From Salibacteraceae bacterium (GTDB taxonomy: Bacteria > Bacteroidota > Bacteroidia > Flavobacteriales_G > Salibacteraceae), in the NCBI GenBank assembly GCA_018401875.1, contig JAGYJZ010000012.1:1-64000 (forward strand): a stretch of DNA of 64,000 nt, read 5' to 3'. The position numbers and the translations under genes were made by a program. Below are positions 48,042 through 57,253 of this stretch, in pieces. Within the stretch, counting starts at the first letter, position 1. Each line of letters begins with the position of its first letter. The notes below the pieces were generated by a model that was not told the DNA's origin, made no database searches, and saw nothing but the letters and a program-made list of their open reading frames with translations.

Positions 48042-49214
48042 ATGGCATTTTCAGAACACTTGGCGCAAACCAGTCCTTTCCCTTTGGGAATTGAAATAGC
48101 ACGCGCTGAAGGATGTTACATCTTCGACACAAGTGGAAAACGCTATCTAGACTTGATTTCAGGCATTGCGGTCACCAATATCGGACATCGACATCCGCAT
48201 GTAATTGAACGTATTTATTCTCAATTAGACCTTTACCTTCATGTGATTCCGTTTGGAGAATTTTCTCAAGCTCCACAAAACAAATTGGCTGACAAGCTGG
48301 CTTCCCTCCTGCCCGACTCGCTCAATTGCAGCTACTTCGTCAATAGCGGAACCGAAGCCAATGAGGCTGCCCTGAAATTGGCAAAACGCGCGACCGGAAG
48401 GCATGAAATTGTGGCGATGAAACGCAGTTATCACGGAGGAACACACGGTTCGCTGAGTGTGAGCGGGAATGAAGTAAAAAAGCAACAATTCAGGCCTTTT
48501 GTACCAGGCACAACATTCATCGATTTCAACGATGCCAGTCAATTGCGTCACATCAATAAAAAAACTGCAGCAGTAATCGTAGAGCCTGTGCAAGGCGATG
48601 CCGGTGTGCGCATTCCTGATGCTGACTACTTGAAAATTCTGCGCGAGAAATGCACTGAAGTAGGCGCACTTTTAATTTTTGACGAGATTCAAACTGGAAT
48701 GGGGCGCACAGGATCACTATTTGCTTTTGAGCAATTTAATGTCGTACCAGATATTCTCACCTTGGCCAAAGCCTTTGGCGGAGGCATGCCAATCGGAGCT
48801 TTTATCAGCTCAAAGAAACTCATGGATTTGCTCACGCACGATCCGATTCTGGGCCATATCACCACGTTTGGAGGTCATCCCGTGTGCTGCGCAGCAGCAT
48901 TAGCCAACCTTGAAGTGCTCACTGAGAAAGAATCGTGGCTCGCAGGAGTGCACGACAAAGGAAAACTGTTTGTGCAGCTTCTTCAGCACGATCGCATCAA
49001 AGAAATACGACAGATCGGATTGATGATGGCCGTTGAGCTAAATACTCCCGAAGAAGTGGACCGTGTAATTGAAAACCTTTTGGAAGCGGGCATTATTGGA
49101 TTTTATTTCTTGAGTACTCGAAATGCCTTCCGCCTTGCCCCGCCACTGTGCATCACAACAGATGAAATCAAATGGGCTTGTGAGCGTATTATTGAAGCCC
49201 TCGATGAATTATGA
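48042..49214 (+). CDS. Class III aminotransferase (acetylornithine/succinyldiaminopimelate type)
   Basis: 390 residues. PLP motifs: 'FVNSGTEANEAALKLAKRATGR', 'RSYHGGTHGSLSVSG', 'LLIFDEIQTGMGRTGSLFAFEQF', and the Schiff-base Lys in 'ILTLAKAFGGGMPIGAF'. The subfamily is close to acetylornithine or N-succinyl-diaminopimelate aminotransferase, but the substrate cannot be fixed from sequence. Lies 48 bases after the transketolase C gene. Confidence 0.9.
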   Translation: MAFSEHLAQTSPFPLGIEIARAEGCYIFDTSGKRYLDLISGIAVTNIGHRHPHVIERIYSQLDLYLHVIPFGEFSQAPQNKLADKLASLLPDSLNCSYFVNSGTEANEAALKLAKRATGRHEIVAMKRSYHGGTHGSLSVSGNEVKKQQFRPFVPGTTFIDFNDASQLRHINKKTAAVIVEPVQGDAGVRIPDADYLKILREKCTEVGALLIFDEIQTGMGRTGSLFAFEQFNVVPDILTLAKAFGGGMPIGAFISSKKLMDLLTHDPILGHITTFGGHPVCCAAALANLEVLTEKESWLAGVHDKGKLFVQLLQHDRIKEIRQIGLMMAVELNTPEEVDRVIENLLEAGIIGFYFLSTRNAFRLAPPLCITTDEIKWACERIIEALDEL

Positions 49215-49858
49215 GGTGGGTAATTTTGACAATTGCAGTCTGCGCTTCGCTTGACGCATTGACTCAAGAAAACGTACTTCCCATTTCTAGCGTTGAGACA
49301 TTCCGACACCATTCCATCGACTCGCTTTTAGTCCATTGTAAGATTGATCAGTCTGTATTTGATGTTCAGCATAGCGTTGAAACAATAACTGAAACAAAAC
49401 ATGGTGTTTCTGCCTTATTTATTAAATCAAGCGCTGCGTGGGAATTTCCATTTTTCAACCCCTCACCCGGTCATCGTATTCAAATGGAAGAGGTAGAGTC
49501 GTATGATGTGAACCTCGATGGAGTGTATGATTTGATTGTTACATTGAGCCATCATTCCGCGCAAAGTACAGTCGCTGAAAACTTCCGAGAAACAGTGCGC
49601 ACAAAGCACATTCTTGACACGGTGCATTCGACTATCCTGCTCAACGACACCACCTTTATTGAACGAACAAACTTGCCCTTACTAGCTGATCAATCCGATC
49701 TTGATTCACTCGCTATGACGTGCAATTGCCTGATACACGTTTTTGAAGGGAAAATTGTCTTTATGCCGTGTCTCGGAAAGAAATGTGAAAGGACTAGTGC
49801 AACAGAAGAAAGGGTCTATTTGTGGAATGGAACCGCATTTACACTGGAGGCACACTAA
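49211..49858 (+). CDS. Secreted protein of unknown function with an FG-GAP-like calcium-type motif
   Basis: 215 residues, start overlapping the aminotransferase stop by 4 bases (ATGA). N-terminal signal peptide ('VILTIAVCASLDALTQ'). One 'YDVNLDGVYDLIVTL' segment (DxNxDGxxD) resembles FG-GAP/EF-hand-like calcium loops. Three Cys near the C-terminus ('TCNCLIHVFEG', 'CLGKKCERT'). No homologue recognised. Its 3' end overlaps the convergent SRAP gene by 4 bases. Confidence 0.65.
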   Translation: MRWVILTIAVCASLDALTQENVLPISSVETFRHHSIDSLLVHCKIDQSVFDVQHSVETITETKHGVSALFIKSSAAWEFPFFNPSPGHRIQMEEVESYDVNLDGVYDLIVTLSHHSAQSTVAENFRETVRTKHILDTVHSTILLNDTTFIERTNLPLLADQSDLDSLAMTCNCLIHVFEGKIVFMPCLGKKCERTSATEERVYLWNGTAFTLEAH

Positions 49859-50661
49859 TCTTCGAACAACCTGCGCTGGCGCGATTGAGTGGCTCCCATA
49901 CCTTGCAAGTTGAGCGAAGCATATAATTCGTAATCGTATTCTTTAAAAATACGTTCACCAACCGGTTTGAGCAGGTGTAAACTATTGTTTTTCGGACTTT
50001 TAATCTCTGCTGATATCGGATAGGCATTCATTCGCTCACCATTCATGGGTTTCAAAAGTGCCGTGATTTCATTTAATTCGGCCGATGAATCTAGCCACGT
50101 GGCTTCGTCTTGTTGATGAAGCACGATGGGCGACCGATGGTGTTTGATGTTAGCTGTTACACGATTTGCTGGACCTGTTATTATGGCAAATGATTTCGTG
50201 ATTTCGCCCGATGATTGATCGACCCATTCATCCCAAATGCCCGCAAACGCAAATGGTCTTTCACCATTACGCATGTATACACAATGCGGCTTACTGAGCT
50301 TTTCAATCGTAGGTCCTTCGATAAAAGCATCGGCTATAACCAAGCAGCGCTTAGAGCGGATGGATGCGCGAAACATGGGTTTTGAAATGATGCCTTTTGC
50401 ACCGTTGTATTGGGGGTCGTCATCGCGATTGTGATCACCTTCAGACCGCGCATTGATCACATACATTTTTTTCTTTGCCCATGCTGGCGTAAAACCAAAC
50501 ATAAACATGTTTAATTCCTTCGGCTGCATGTTGGTGATTACAGGTGCGAATTGACCTGCGGAAATATTGGCATTCGGAGTGATTTCAAGTCCATTGGATG
50601 AAACACCAAATCGCTTTTCGATCTCTTGAACCTTGGTTATTGAAACGTATCTACCGCACAT
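49855..50661 (-). CDS. SOS response-associated peptidase (SRAP/HMCES/YedK family)
   Basis: 268 residues. The catalytic Cys2 ('MCGRYVS'), the DNA-abasic-site-binding motif 'NARSEG', the Glu-containing 'CLVIADAFIEG', and the late His in 'IKHHRSPIVL' are all present. SRAP proteins form a covalent crosslink with abasic sites in single-stranded DNA to protect them. The usual 'GFYEW' is replaced by 'AFIEG', keeping the Glu. Monocistronic. Confidence 0.93.
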   Translation of the reverse strand: MCGRYVSITKVQEIEKRFGVSSNGLEITPNANISAGQFAPVITNMQPKELNMFMFGFTPAWAKKKMYVINARSEGDHNRDDDPQYNGAKGIISKPMFRASIRSKRCLVIADAFIEGPTIEKLSKPHCVYMRNGERPFAFAGIWDEWVDQSSGEITKSFAIITGPANRVTANIKHHRSPIVLHQQDEATWLDSSAELNEITALLKPMNGERMNAYPISAEIKSPKNNSLHLLKPVGERIFKEYDYELYASLNLQGMGATQSRQRRLFED

Positions 50662-50692
50662 ACTTACAAAGGTGCACTTCTTTATAAGGCAT

Positions 50693-50725
50693 AAAAAAGC
50701 CCCGTAAAATTTTCACTTTATGGGG
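50693..50725 (-). terminator. Terminator of the 44-residue gene
   Basis: On the minus strand: stem ccccataaa / tttacgggg (one G-T pair) followed by c and six T. It lies between the small gene and the SRAP start. Confidence 0.75.
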
Positions 50726-50753
50726 ACCTGTATATTCCTTAAAGGTTGACTTG

Positions 50754-50888
50754 CTAATCGTCAAAATCCTCCGTTTCTAAAAATTTCTTCCAATTCTTAC
50801 TCAACTGCTTGTTTACGTCTACTTTCTTAATCTTGAATTCCCGCTCAAAGCTGGATCGCTGACGATCCTTCGGCTGCATTTTTCTCAT
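50754..50888 (-). CDS. Small charged protein, 44 residues, unknown function
   Basis: Reads MRKMQPKDRQRSSFEREF... and ends NWKKFLETEDFDD: a basic N-terminal half and acidic end, predicted helical. It has its own terminator (50693-50725) and lies in an otherwise empty gap between SRAP and DUF6580 genes. Similar-sized basic proteins in Flavobacteria are unannotated. The coding call rests on length, charge pattern and the terminator, so it is moderate. Confidence 0.55.
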   Translation of the reverse strand: MRKMQPKDRQRSSFEREFKIKKVDVNKQLSKNWKKFLETEDFDD

Positions 50889-51011
50889 AACCTAAAATGA
50901 ATAGTTTCACAAAAGATAATTTGTACGAATTAAAGTGTTACAGATTTTTCAATCGAATACATAGTTAATAAAAACAATAACAGAATATTCAATGGTTGAA
51001 AAAAAATTTGA

Positions 51012-51044
51012 TCAAAAAAAATGCTCCTCAAAAAGGAGCATTGC
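51012..51044 (-). terminator. Terminator of the DUF6580-like gene
   Basis: On the minus strand a perfect 9-bp stem aatgctcct / aggagcatt with a 5-base loop, followed by a run of six or more T. Confidence 0.88.
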
Positions 51045-51063
51045 CATTATTGTAATAAGGAAT

Positions 51064-51621
51064 TTATTTGGTTTCTGCTTTGTTGGCTATCAACTGCGCT
51101 TTAAACAATCGTTCATAAATCAAGAATAGAGCTACAGAATATACCAAGTCACCAGCCAAGGTGTTTTGAAAAAACGGAATGGCAGCGGCATAGCATGCTA
51201 TGAGGCCGTCAAACGTATTGGGATACATTGTGCCGGCCACCCACACTCCAAAATTGGATACCGCAAAAAAGATGATAGAAGCGAGCAGACTTCCGCCAAG
51301 CATTCTTCCAATGGTAACCTTTGAAAGCACCTTCGTTCCTACCGCGTAAATCAGCACAATACTTCCGTAAATGAAAAACGCTCCTTCCGTAAAAAAGGTA
51401 AAACTCCCTGAGGAGTAAACTAGATTATTGAGCAACAAATCGCTAAACATCCAAGCAATCATCGTAACCAAAAGCCCTACTCCTTTTTTACCCAAATAAG
51501 CAGACCCGAATAACGCCATCGCGCCTAGGGGAGCAAAATTCATTGGATGCGGAATTAATCTCGTAAGTGCTGCAGCGACAATTATGCCCAGCAGGACGAT
51601 AGTTTTCTTATTCATTTGCAT
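51064..51621 (-). CDS. DUF6580-like putative transporter, inner-membrane protein
   Basis: 185 residues, five or six hydrophobic helices. 'AALTRLIPHPMNFAPLGAMALFGSAYLGKKG' and 'WMFSDLLLNNL' match a small Bacteroidota membrane family resembling ECF-type S components ('APLGAMALFGSA'). The family number is from memory. Substrate unknown; no riboswitch is visible in the 50-base leader. Own terminator. Confidence 0.75.
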   Translation of the reverse strand: MQMNKKTIVLLGIIVAAALTRLIPHPMNFAPLGAMALFGSAYLGKKGVGLLVTMIAWMFSDLLLNNLVYSSGSFTFFTEGAFFIYGSIVLIYAVGTKVLSKVTIGRMLGGSLLASIIFFAVSNFGVWVAGTMYPNTFDGLIACYAAAIPFFQNTLAGDLVYSVALFLIYERLFKAQLIANKAETK

Positions 51622-51703
51622 GCTGCGAAAATAGCCATCGTATTGAAAAGATCATTCAAGAAGTAGATGCATTTTGTTTCCTTTGAAACAAGGATCACAC
51701 ATC

Positions 51704-52363
51704 ATGTATTCAGACGAACTACTCAAGACACTTCAAATTCATGCTTCCGAAGAAAAACGCAAAGGGATGGAAGCCTATATGAGGAATCAATTCACCTTCA
51801 TCGGTGTGCCATCAGAATTGAGAAAAGAACTCTTAAAAAACCACATCAAAGTGCACGGCTTGCCGGAAGGTGATGATTTTGAACGCGTCATCAAAACACT
51901 TTGGATGGCCGATCAGCGCGAGTTAAATTATTGCGCTCAAGAATTGGTTATGCGCAAAAAATGGTTCAAAAAAGAAGAATCACTTTCGCTTATAGAATGG
52001 ATGATCACCCATAGATCATGGTGGGATACCGTTGATTTTAATGCCGCGACCATTGCAGGCGCTTACTTTATTGAATTCAAGCACAAATCAGAATCCATGG
52101 CCATGAGGTGGAATCGATCGCCCGATATGTGGCTTATTCGTGCTTCCCTTTTATTCCAGTTGAAATACAATGAAAAAGTAAATCTGAATTTGATGACCGA
52201 ATTGATCGTTCCGCATTTAGGTTCAGATGAATTTTTTATTCAAAAAGCAATTGGATGGGCGTTACGTCAGGTCTCAAAAACCTATCCAACCTACGCGAGG
52301 CAATTTATCACTGCACACAAATTAAAGCCAGTGAGCCAGCGCGAAGCGATAAAGTACGTGTGA
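51704..52363 (+). CDS. DNA alkylation repair protein AlkD-like
   Basis: 219 residues from the ATG at 51704. All-helical HEAT-like. Catalytic region 'MITHRSWWDTVDF' (Trp and Asp of the AlkD active site) and 'KAIGWALRQVSKTYP' (third conserved Trp) are present. Members excise bulky or cationic N3-/N7-alkylpurines. Monocistronic; divergent from the DUF6580-like gene. Confidence 0.95.
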   Translation: MYSDELLKTLQIHASEEKRKGMEAYMRNQFTFIGVPSELRKELLKNHIKVHGLPEGDDFERVIKTLWMADQRELNYCAQELVMRKKWFKKEESLSLIEWMITHRSWWDTVDFNAATIAGAYFIEFKHKSESMAMRWNRSPDMWLIRASLLFQLKYNEKVNLNLMTELIVPHLGSDEFFIQKAIGWALRQVSKTYPTYARQFITAHKLKPVSQREAIKYV

Positions 52364-52370
52364 TTAAAGT

Positions 52371-52661
52371 TTAAATCGCGCTGAGCAAACCACTGGAATC
52401 AGCCATCGTTAAAATAGTGGCCCAATTGCCGACATCAGGATTTGACCTTCTCCACCAACGCGTCCACATCGTTAGTATAAGCTTGTCACTTTCCTAAATG
52501 GTATCAAAAGCGTTGATATCGAGTGCCCTTCCATAATCTACATGCACATCCAACGTAGGATCAGCATTAAAATATTCATTATGCAGTGTATTGGATTCTG
52601 TTTGCCCTATGCCAAAGATCAAAAAAACTACCGATAAAATGGATTGGTTGATTGTTTTCAT
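52371..52661 (-). pseudogene. Remnant of a secreted-protein gene
   Basis: From the ATG at 52661 a frame encodes a signal peptide ('SVVFLIFGIGQT') and continues to a TAG at 52494-52496 (55 residues, ending 'ALDINAFDTI'). The same frame runs on for 40 more codons to 52371 without other stops. Looks like a gene fragment broken by a nonsense mutation. Not identified; low confidence that it was ever a full gene. Confidence 0.35.
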
Positions 52662-52828
52662 AACTTCTTTCATTCAATGCTATAACATGAGCATAAATAC
52701 TGATTTTCAATATTTTATACTTATGAGGCTCGGCATTAATTAAACTGATTTTAAACAGAAAAACCAGCGTAAATTACGAACGTGTACAAGATGTGGATAG
52801 AAATGAAGATCTAAGGCTGATTTAGCTA

Positions 52829-52857
52829 TTGTCATTCTATCTGCTTGTTTATTTTTG
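52829..52857 (+). promoter_or_regulatory. Promoter of the TerB-ABC gene (TTG-N18-TATTTTTG)
   Basis: TTG at 52829-52831 and TATTTTTG at 52850-52857, spacing 18, both matching the Bacteroidota consensus; start codon 35 bases downstream. Confidence 0.7.
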
Positions 52858-52892
52858 ACGCTCAAGCCTATTTGGCCAATTAGACAGAATAA

Positions 52893-55800
52893 ATGAGTGA
52901 GAAGCTTCTAAAAGCGTTGATGCAGCTGTTTGCTATTATAGCTGACGTTGACGAACTTAACAATAAAAGTAGAATCGTAGTTGAGCACTTCCTTAAGCAA
53001 AGGTTGGCGCAAGATCAAGTTGCAATCTACCTCGGTCATTACGATGAATATTTAGAGACCCACCATAAGGTTTCCACCAAAAAAGAAGGAAAGCGAAAGA
53101 AGACTTCGTTGAACTCAGTGAAGGTTTTGAAGATCTGTACTCAGATTAATGGTGAATTAGAGCAGCGACAAAAGATTTTCGTGCTTCTGCGTTTGGTTGA
53201 GTACATCAATACAGACAAAAATCCTACTGACCAAGAGTTGGAATTTGTTGACACTGTTTCAGATGTGTTTAACATTCCGGGCGAAGAACTCGAAGACATC
53301 AAAAAGTTTGTCATTTGCTCTGAATCTACTGCTGAAGACTCAGAGAAACTTTTGATTATTAATGCCAAAGAAGATTTAACAGGGAGAACAAAAAACAAGC
53401 ACATCCAGCACGACACTTTATCGGGGTCGCTGTTGATCTTGTCGGTTGAAAGCGTGAGCATGTATGCCCTCAAATTTTTTGGCGATGATGAATTGCTGCT
53501 GAATGGACAAATTATAGATCCAGAAAGGGTTTATATCTTGACACAGGGCTCGTCCATCAGAAGCTCAAAGGTTAGCCCGATATACTACAGCGACATTATC
53601 AGTAGATTCTTAAGCGATAAAAGTGTAAGCAAAATCATTTTTACTTCGGATGATATCACGTATCGTTTTAAAGGCGGTTCCATTGGGTTACACCCATTAA
53701 GCTTTAGCGAAGAGTCGGGCAAACTGATAGGAATTATGGGCGCCAGTGGCTCAGGAAAATCAACATTGCTCAACATCCTCAACGGAAACTACACACCCTA
53801 TTCTGGAGCAGTAACGATAAACGGAAACGACATTCACCACAGCCGTGGAGATGTAAGTGGGATGATCGGTTACATTTCACAAGACGACCTTTTAATTGAA
53901 GAGCTAACGGTGTATCAGAACCTTTTCCTCAACGCCAAATTGTGCTTCGATGGACTGAGCGATGAAGCCATAGGCGAGCGTGTAGACAAAACGCTGATTG
54001 CTCTTGGCTTGTATGACATTAAAGACATCGAGGTGGGAAGCCCGATGAATAAAAAAATCAGCGGTGGCCAACGAAAGCGACTCAACTGTGGGTTGGAATT
54101 AATCCGCGAGCCTTCGGTGCTGTTTGTTGACGAACCAACGTCAGGACTTTCATCGCGGGATTCAGAAAACATCATGGACTTGCTCAAAGAACTTGCCTTG
54201 AAAGGCAAGTTGATCTTTGTTGTTATCCACCAGCCATCGTCAGAGATTTTTAAGATGTTTGACAAGCTGATGATCATGGACACCGGTGGATATCCGATTT
54301 ACTTCGGTAATCCATTAGATGCCATTGTTTATTTCAAAAGTGAGGTTCAAGCCATCAATCAATCAGAGAGTGAGTGCGCTCGATGCGGTAATGTTAATCC
54401 AGAACAAATCTTCAACATCATCGAAGCGAAAGTGGTAGATGAATATGGAAACCTTACGGAAAAACGAAAAACTTCACCGAAAGAATGGAATGAAATTTTC
54501 AAGCAGAAATTCGATGAGGAACTCAATAAAGAAACTCCTGAATTGCCCGAGGTTGAGTTCAAAACTCCGAATTTTTTCAATCAGTTTAAGGTATTTGTGA
54601 CGCGCGATGTCTTGTCAAAAATCACCAACAAGCAATACCTCGCCATCAACCTGTTGGAAGCACCTCTGCTCGGCTTTATCCTAAGTTATTTCTTGCGCTA
54701 CATCATGATCGGAGAGCATGATGCAAAGGAGTATATCTTCTACGAAAACGACAACCTTATCGTATATATGTTTATGGCCATCATTGTGGCTTTGTTTTTA
54801 GGCCTCACCGTAAGTGCTGAAGAGATTTTTAAGGACCAAAAAATTCGCAAGCGCGAATCATTTCTAAACCTGAGTAAAGGCAGCTACTTGATTTCTAAGA
54901 TTGTCATTATGTTTTTACTGTCGGGTATCCAGATGTTTATGTTCATCATTTTAGGGAATTTCATTTTGGGCATTGACGGCATGTTGTGGGATTATTGGTT
55001 GATTCTATTCTCTACCGCTTGCTTCGCCAATATGCTTGGATTGAATATTTCTGCGAGTTTCAATTCGGCTGTTACCATATATATCATCATTCCATTTCTC
55101 ATTATCCCACAAATCCTTTTCAGTGGAGTATTGGTGAAATTTGAGAAATTGAATCCCGTGATTACCTCGCAGAGTATTGTACCATTAATTGGAGAGGTAA
55201 TGGCTTCGCGCTGGGCGTTTGAGGCCTTGGCTGTAAATCAGTTTATAACCAACGATTACGAAAAACTATTCTACCAGTTTGACCAACAAATGAGTGATGC
55301 CAACTTCAAAAAGAACTTCTGGATTCCAGAAATGAAGGCAAAAATTGGAACGTTTAAAGAATACTTAAGAAACAAGGAAAGTGCTAGCGCTGAAGAGCTT
55401 GAATCAGAATTCAAAACGGTTCGCAACGAGGTGAGTAAAGAAAACAAAATCAATGATGCTATTGCTTTTGACGAATTGGATCAGTTTACATTGGAAGGTG
55501 TGAATGAAGAATTACTCGATGATTTTTCTACCTACCTCACTACCCTCAACAAATTGTATGTAAGGCAGTGGAACTACAACAGCGATGAAAAAGACCGGGT
55601 AATTCGAGAACACCAAAAAACAGACGAAGAAAAAGCAGCGTTCAACGACCTTCGAAACGACTTCGAAAACGAATCTTTGAGCGATCTGGTTACAAATAAA
55701 AATGAGTTTAATCAGATTACTGAATACGATGGCGAACTCATTCAACGTGCGGATCCTGTATTCAACATTCCTGATGGATTTAGATCTCATTTCTACGCGC

Positions 55801-55961
55801 CCAAGAAGCTTGTGTTTGGTAAATACTACAGTACCAAACAAGTAAACATCGTGGTACTGTGGTTGATGTCATTAGGCCTAGCGATAAGCTTGTACTTTGA
55901 CGGCTTGAAAAAACTTCTTAATATCTTCTCTGAAGTGAAAATCTTCAGTAAGAAGAAATAA
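52893..55961 (+). CDS. TerB-like / ABC ATPase / ABC-2 permease fusion (ABCG-type half-transporter)
   Basis: 1022 residues. N-terminal ~1-140 resembles a TerB-like helical domain ('LMQLFAIIADVDELNNKSRIVVEHFLKQRL', 'RLVEYINTDKNPTDQELEFVDTV'). ABC ATPase ~250-500: Walker A 'GASGSGKST' near 283, signature 'SGGQRKRL' near 390, Walker B 'VLFVDEPTSG' near 410, H-loop 'VIHQPSSE'. Then an ABC-2-type permease (~575-800) with several helices, a ~190-residue hydrophilic insertion (~790-990) and a final helix. The ATPase-then-permease order is that of ABCG/white exporters. Export substrate unknown. Possibly acts as a homodimer. Confidence 0.88.
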   Translation: MSEKLLKALMQLFAIIADVDELNNKSRIVVEHFLKQRLAQDQVAIYLGHYDEYLETHHKVSTKKEGKRKKTSLNSVKVLKICTQINGELEQRQKIFVLLRLVEYINTDKNPTDQELEFVDTVSDVFNIPGEELEDIKKFVICSESTAEDSEKLLIINAKEDLTGRTKNKHIQHDTLSGSLLILSVESVSMYALKFFGDDELLLNGQIIDPERVYILTQGSSIRSSKVSPIYYSDIISRFLSDKSVSKIIFTSDDITYRFKGGSIGLHPLSFSEESGKLIGIMGASGSGKSTLLNILNGNYTPYSGAVTINGNDIHHSRGDVSGMIGYISQDDLLIEELTVYQNLFLNAKLCFDGLSDEAIGERVDKTLIALGLYDIKDIEVGSPMNKKISGGQRKRLNCGLELIREPSVLFVDEPTSGLSSRDSENIMDLLKELALKGKLIFVVIHQPSSEIFKMFDKLMIMDTGGYPIYFGNPLDAIVYFKSEVQAINQSESECARCGNVNPEQIFNIIEAKVVDEYGNLTEKRKTSPKEWNEIFKQKFDEELNKETPELPEVEFKTPNFFNQFKVFVTRDVLSKITNKQYLAINLLEAPLLGFILSYFLRYIMIGEHDAKEYIFYENDNLIVYMFMAIIVALFLGLTVSAEEIFKDQKIRKRESFLNLSKGSYLISKIVIMFLLSGIQMFMFIILGNFILGIDGMLWDYWLILFSTACFANMLGLNISASFNSAVTIYIIIPFLIIPQILFSGVLVKFEKLNPVITSQSIVPLIGEVMASRWAFEALAVNQFITNDYEKLFYQFDQQMSDANFKKNFWIPEMKAKIGTFKEYLRNKESASAEELESEFKTVRNEVSKENKINDAIAFDELDQFTLEGVNEELLDDFSTYLTTLNKLYVRQWNYNSDEKDRVIREHQKTDEEKAAFNDLRNDFENESLSDLVTNKNEFNQITEYDGELIQRADPVFNIPDGFRSHFYAPKKLVFGKYYSTKQVNIVVLWLMSLGLAISLYFDGLKKLLNIFSEVKIFSKKK

Positions 55962-56039
55962 TGATTATCGTCATTAGGGACTTTTAACGCACCTTAAACA
56001 TAACGGGTTCCTTATCTTCATTGCATAAAATCAAGAATC

Positions 56040-56342
56040 ATGAAATGGGACATTCAAACAGTCGGATTCAACGCAAAGGATGAGTTGATGGAGACTACCA
56101 AAGAACAGGTTTTAGGCCTCGAAAAATTTTACACTCCGATCATTGGTGCTGAGGTTTATTTGCGCCTCGAATACGATGAAAACCAAGAAAATAAAAAAGT
56201 ACAACTAAAGCTAAATATTCCTGGAGAGGATGTTTTTGCAGAGCACCAATCAGATACGTTTGAGTTTTCATTGCGCGAAGCCATCGACAAAGTGAAACGT
56301 CAATTACTCAAGAAGAAAGAGCTCGAACGGGCACACCGTTAA
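56040..56342 (+). CDS. hpf: Ribosome hibernation-promoting factor, short form (HPF/RaiA)
   Basis: 100 residues. Pattern of the family: 'NAKDELMETTKEQVLGLEKFY', 'AEVYLRLEYDENQENKKVQLKLNIPGEDVFAEHQSDTFEFSLREAIDKVKRQLLKKK'. These proteins bind the 30S A/P sites and silence ribosomes in stationary phase. Ends in a bidirectional terminator. Confidence 0.95.
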   Translation: MKWDIQTVGFNAKDELMETTKEQVLGLEKFYTPIIGAEVYLRLEYDENQENKKVQLKLNIPGEDVFAEHQSDTFEFSLREAIDKVKRQLLKKKELERAHR

Positions 56343-56346
56343 AACT

Positions 56347-56379
56347 AAAAAGCCCCACGTTAAAACGTGGGGCTTTTTA
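56347..56379. terminator. Bidirectional terminator between hpf and fabI
   Basis: Perfect 12-bp stem aaagccccacgt (56349-56360) / acgtggggcttt (56365-56376) with a 4-base loop, T-runs on both strands; serves the convergent hpf and fabI genes. Confidence 0.92.
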
Positions 56380-56398
56380 ATTCTCATTCATTGTGCAC

Positions 56399-57202
56399 TT
56401 AACTCCACTTGTCCATAACCTTTGAAGAAATTCCTGTGGTAGAATATCCGCCATCATGGAAAAGGTTTTGCATAGTCACATAGCGTGTTAGATCGCTAAA
56501 CATCGCTACACAGTAGTTAGCACAAGCATCGGCATCGGCATTGCCCAATGGCGACATATCGTGCGCAAAATCGAAGAACTTGTCAAACCCTGCTATTCCA
56601 CTTCCCGCTGAAGTAACTGTTGGCGATTGAGAAATGGTATTCACCCTTACCTTATTCTTCACTCCAAAATGATAGCCGAAGCTTCGTGCGATCGACTCAA
56701 GCACTGCTTTCGCGTCAGCCATATCTCCATAAAACGGATAAGCTTCTTGCGCGGCTATGTATGACAATGCTAAGATTGAACCCCAGTCGTTCATTGCATC
56801 TTTACTATATGCCGTTTGAAGCACTTTATGGAAAGAAAGTCCTGAAATATCCAAGGTCTTTAAAAACCAATCGTGATTGAGGTCGGTGTAGGTTTTATCC
56901 TTGCGCACATTTGGAGACATGCCGATGGAATGCAGCACAAAATCCAGCTTTCCGAATCGCTCTGTTGCCGTGTCAAACAATTTCCCTAAGTCTTCCATGC
57001 TAGTTGCATCGGCAGGCACAACAATGGTATTGCACTTTTCGGCCAACTCATTGATTTTACCCATACGCATTGCTACAGGTGCATTACTCAACACAAACTC
57101 TCCGCCTTGTTCGTGTACCTTTTCAGCCACCTTCCATGCGATAGATCGCTCGTCAAGTGCGCCAAATATTATCCCTTTCTTGTTTTGAAGTAATTTGCTC
57201 AT
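56399..57202 (-). CDS. fabI: Enoyl-[acyl-carrier-protein] reductase (NADH), FabI
   Basis: 267 residues. SDR fold with 'KKGIIFGALDERSIAWKVA' (NAD binding), 'FVLHSIGMSPNVRKDKTYTDL', and the YxxMxxxK active site in 'PFYGDMADAKAVLESIARSF', followed by 'RVNTISQSPTVTSAGSGI'. It reduces enoyl-ACP in each cycle of fatty-acid elongation. A ribosome-binding-like GGAAGAG precedes the start. Confidence 0.97.
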   Translation of the reverse strand: MSKLLQNKKGIIFGALDERSIAWKVAEKVHEQGGEFVLSNAPVAMRMGKINELAEKCNTIVVPADATSMEDLGKLFDTATERFGKLDFVLHSIGMSPNVRKDKTYTDLNHDWFLKTLDISGLSFHKVLQTAYSKDAMNDWGSILALSYIAAQEAYPFYGDMADAKAVLESIARSFGYHFGVKNKVRVNTISQSPTVTSAGSGIAGFDKFFDFAHDMSPLGNADADACANYCVAMFSDLTRYVTMQNLFHDGGYSTTGISSKVMDKWS

Positions 57203-57253
57203 GTTTCTCTTCCTAGATTAGTTAGTGCGTAAAAATAGTATTGTTCGTTTAAG

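Larger units (their letters stand above)
52364..52892. other. 529-base gap between alkD-like and ABC transporter genes
   Basis: Contains only the minus-strand gene remnant (52371-52661) and, on the plus strand, the promoter of the next gene (52829-52857). Nothing else supported. Confidence 0.5.

Noticed and set aside
51622-51703. Riboswitch in front of the DUF6580-like transporter
   Set aside because: The intergenic space between the divergent genes is only ~80 bases and shows no cobalamin, thiamine or other known aptamer pattern.
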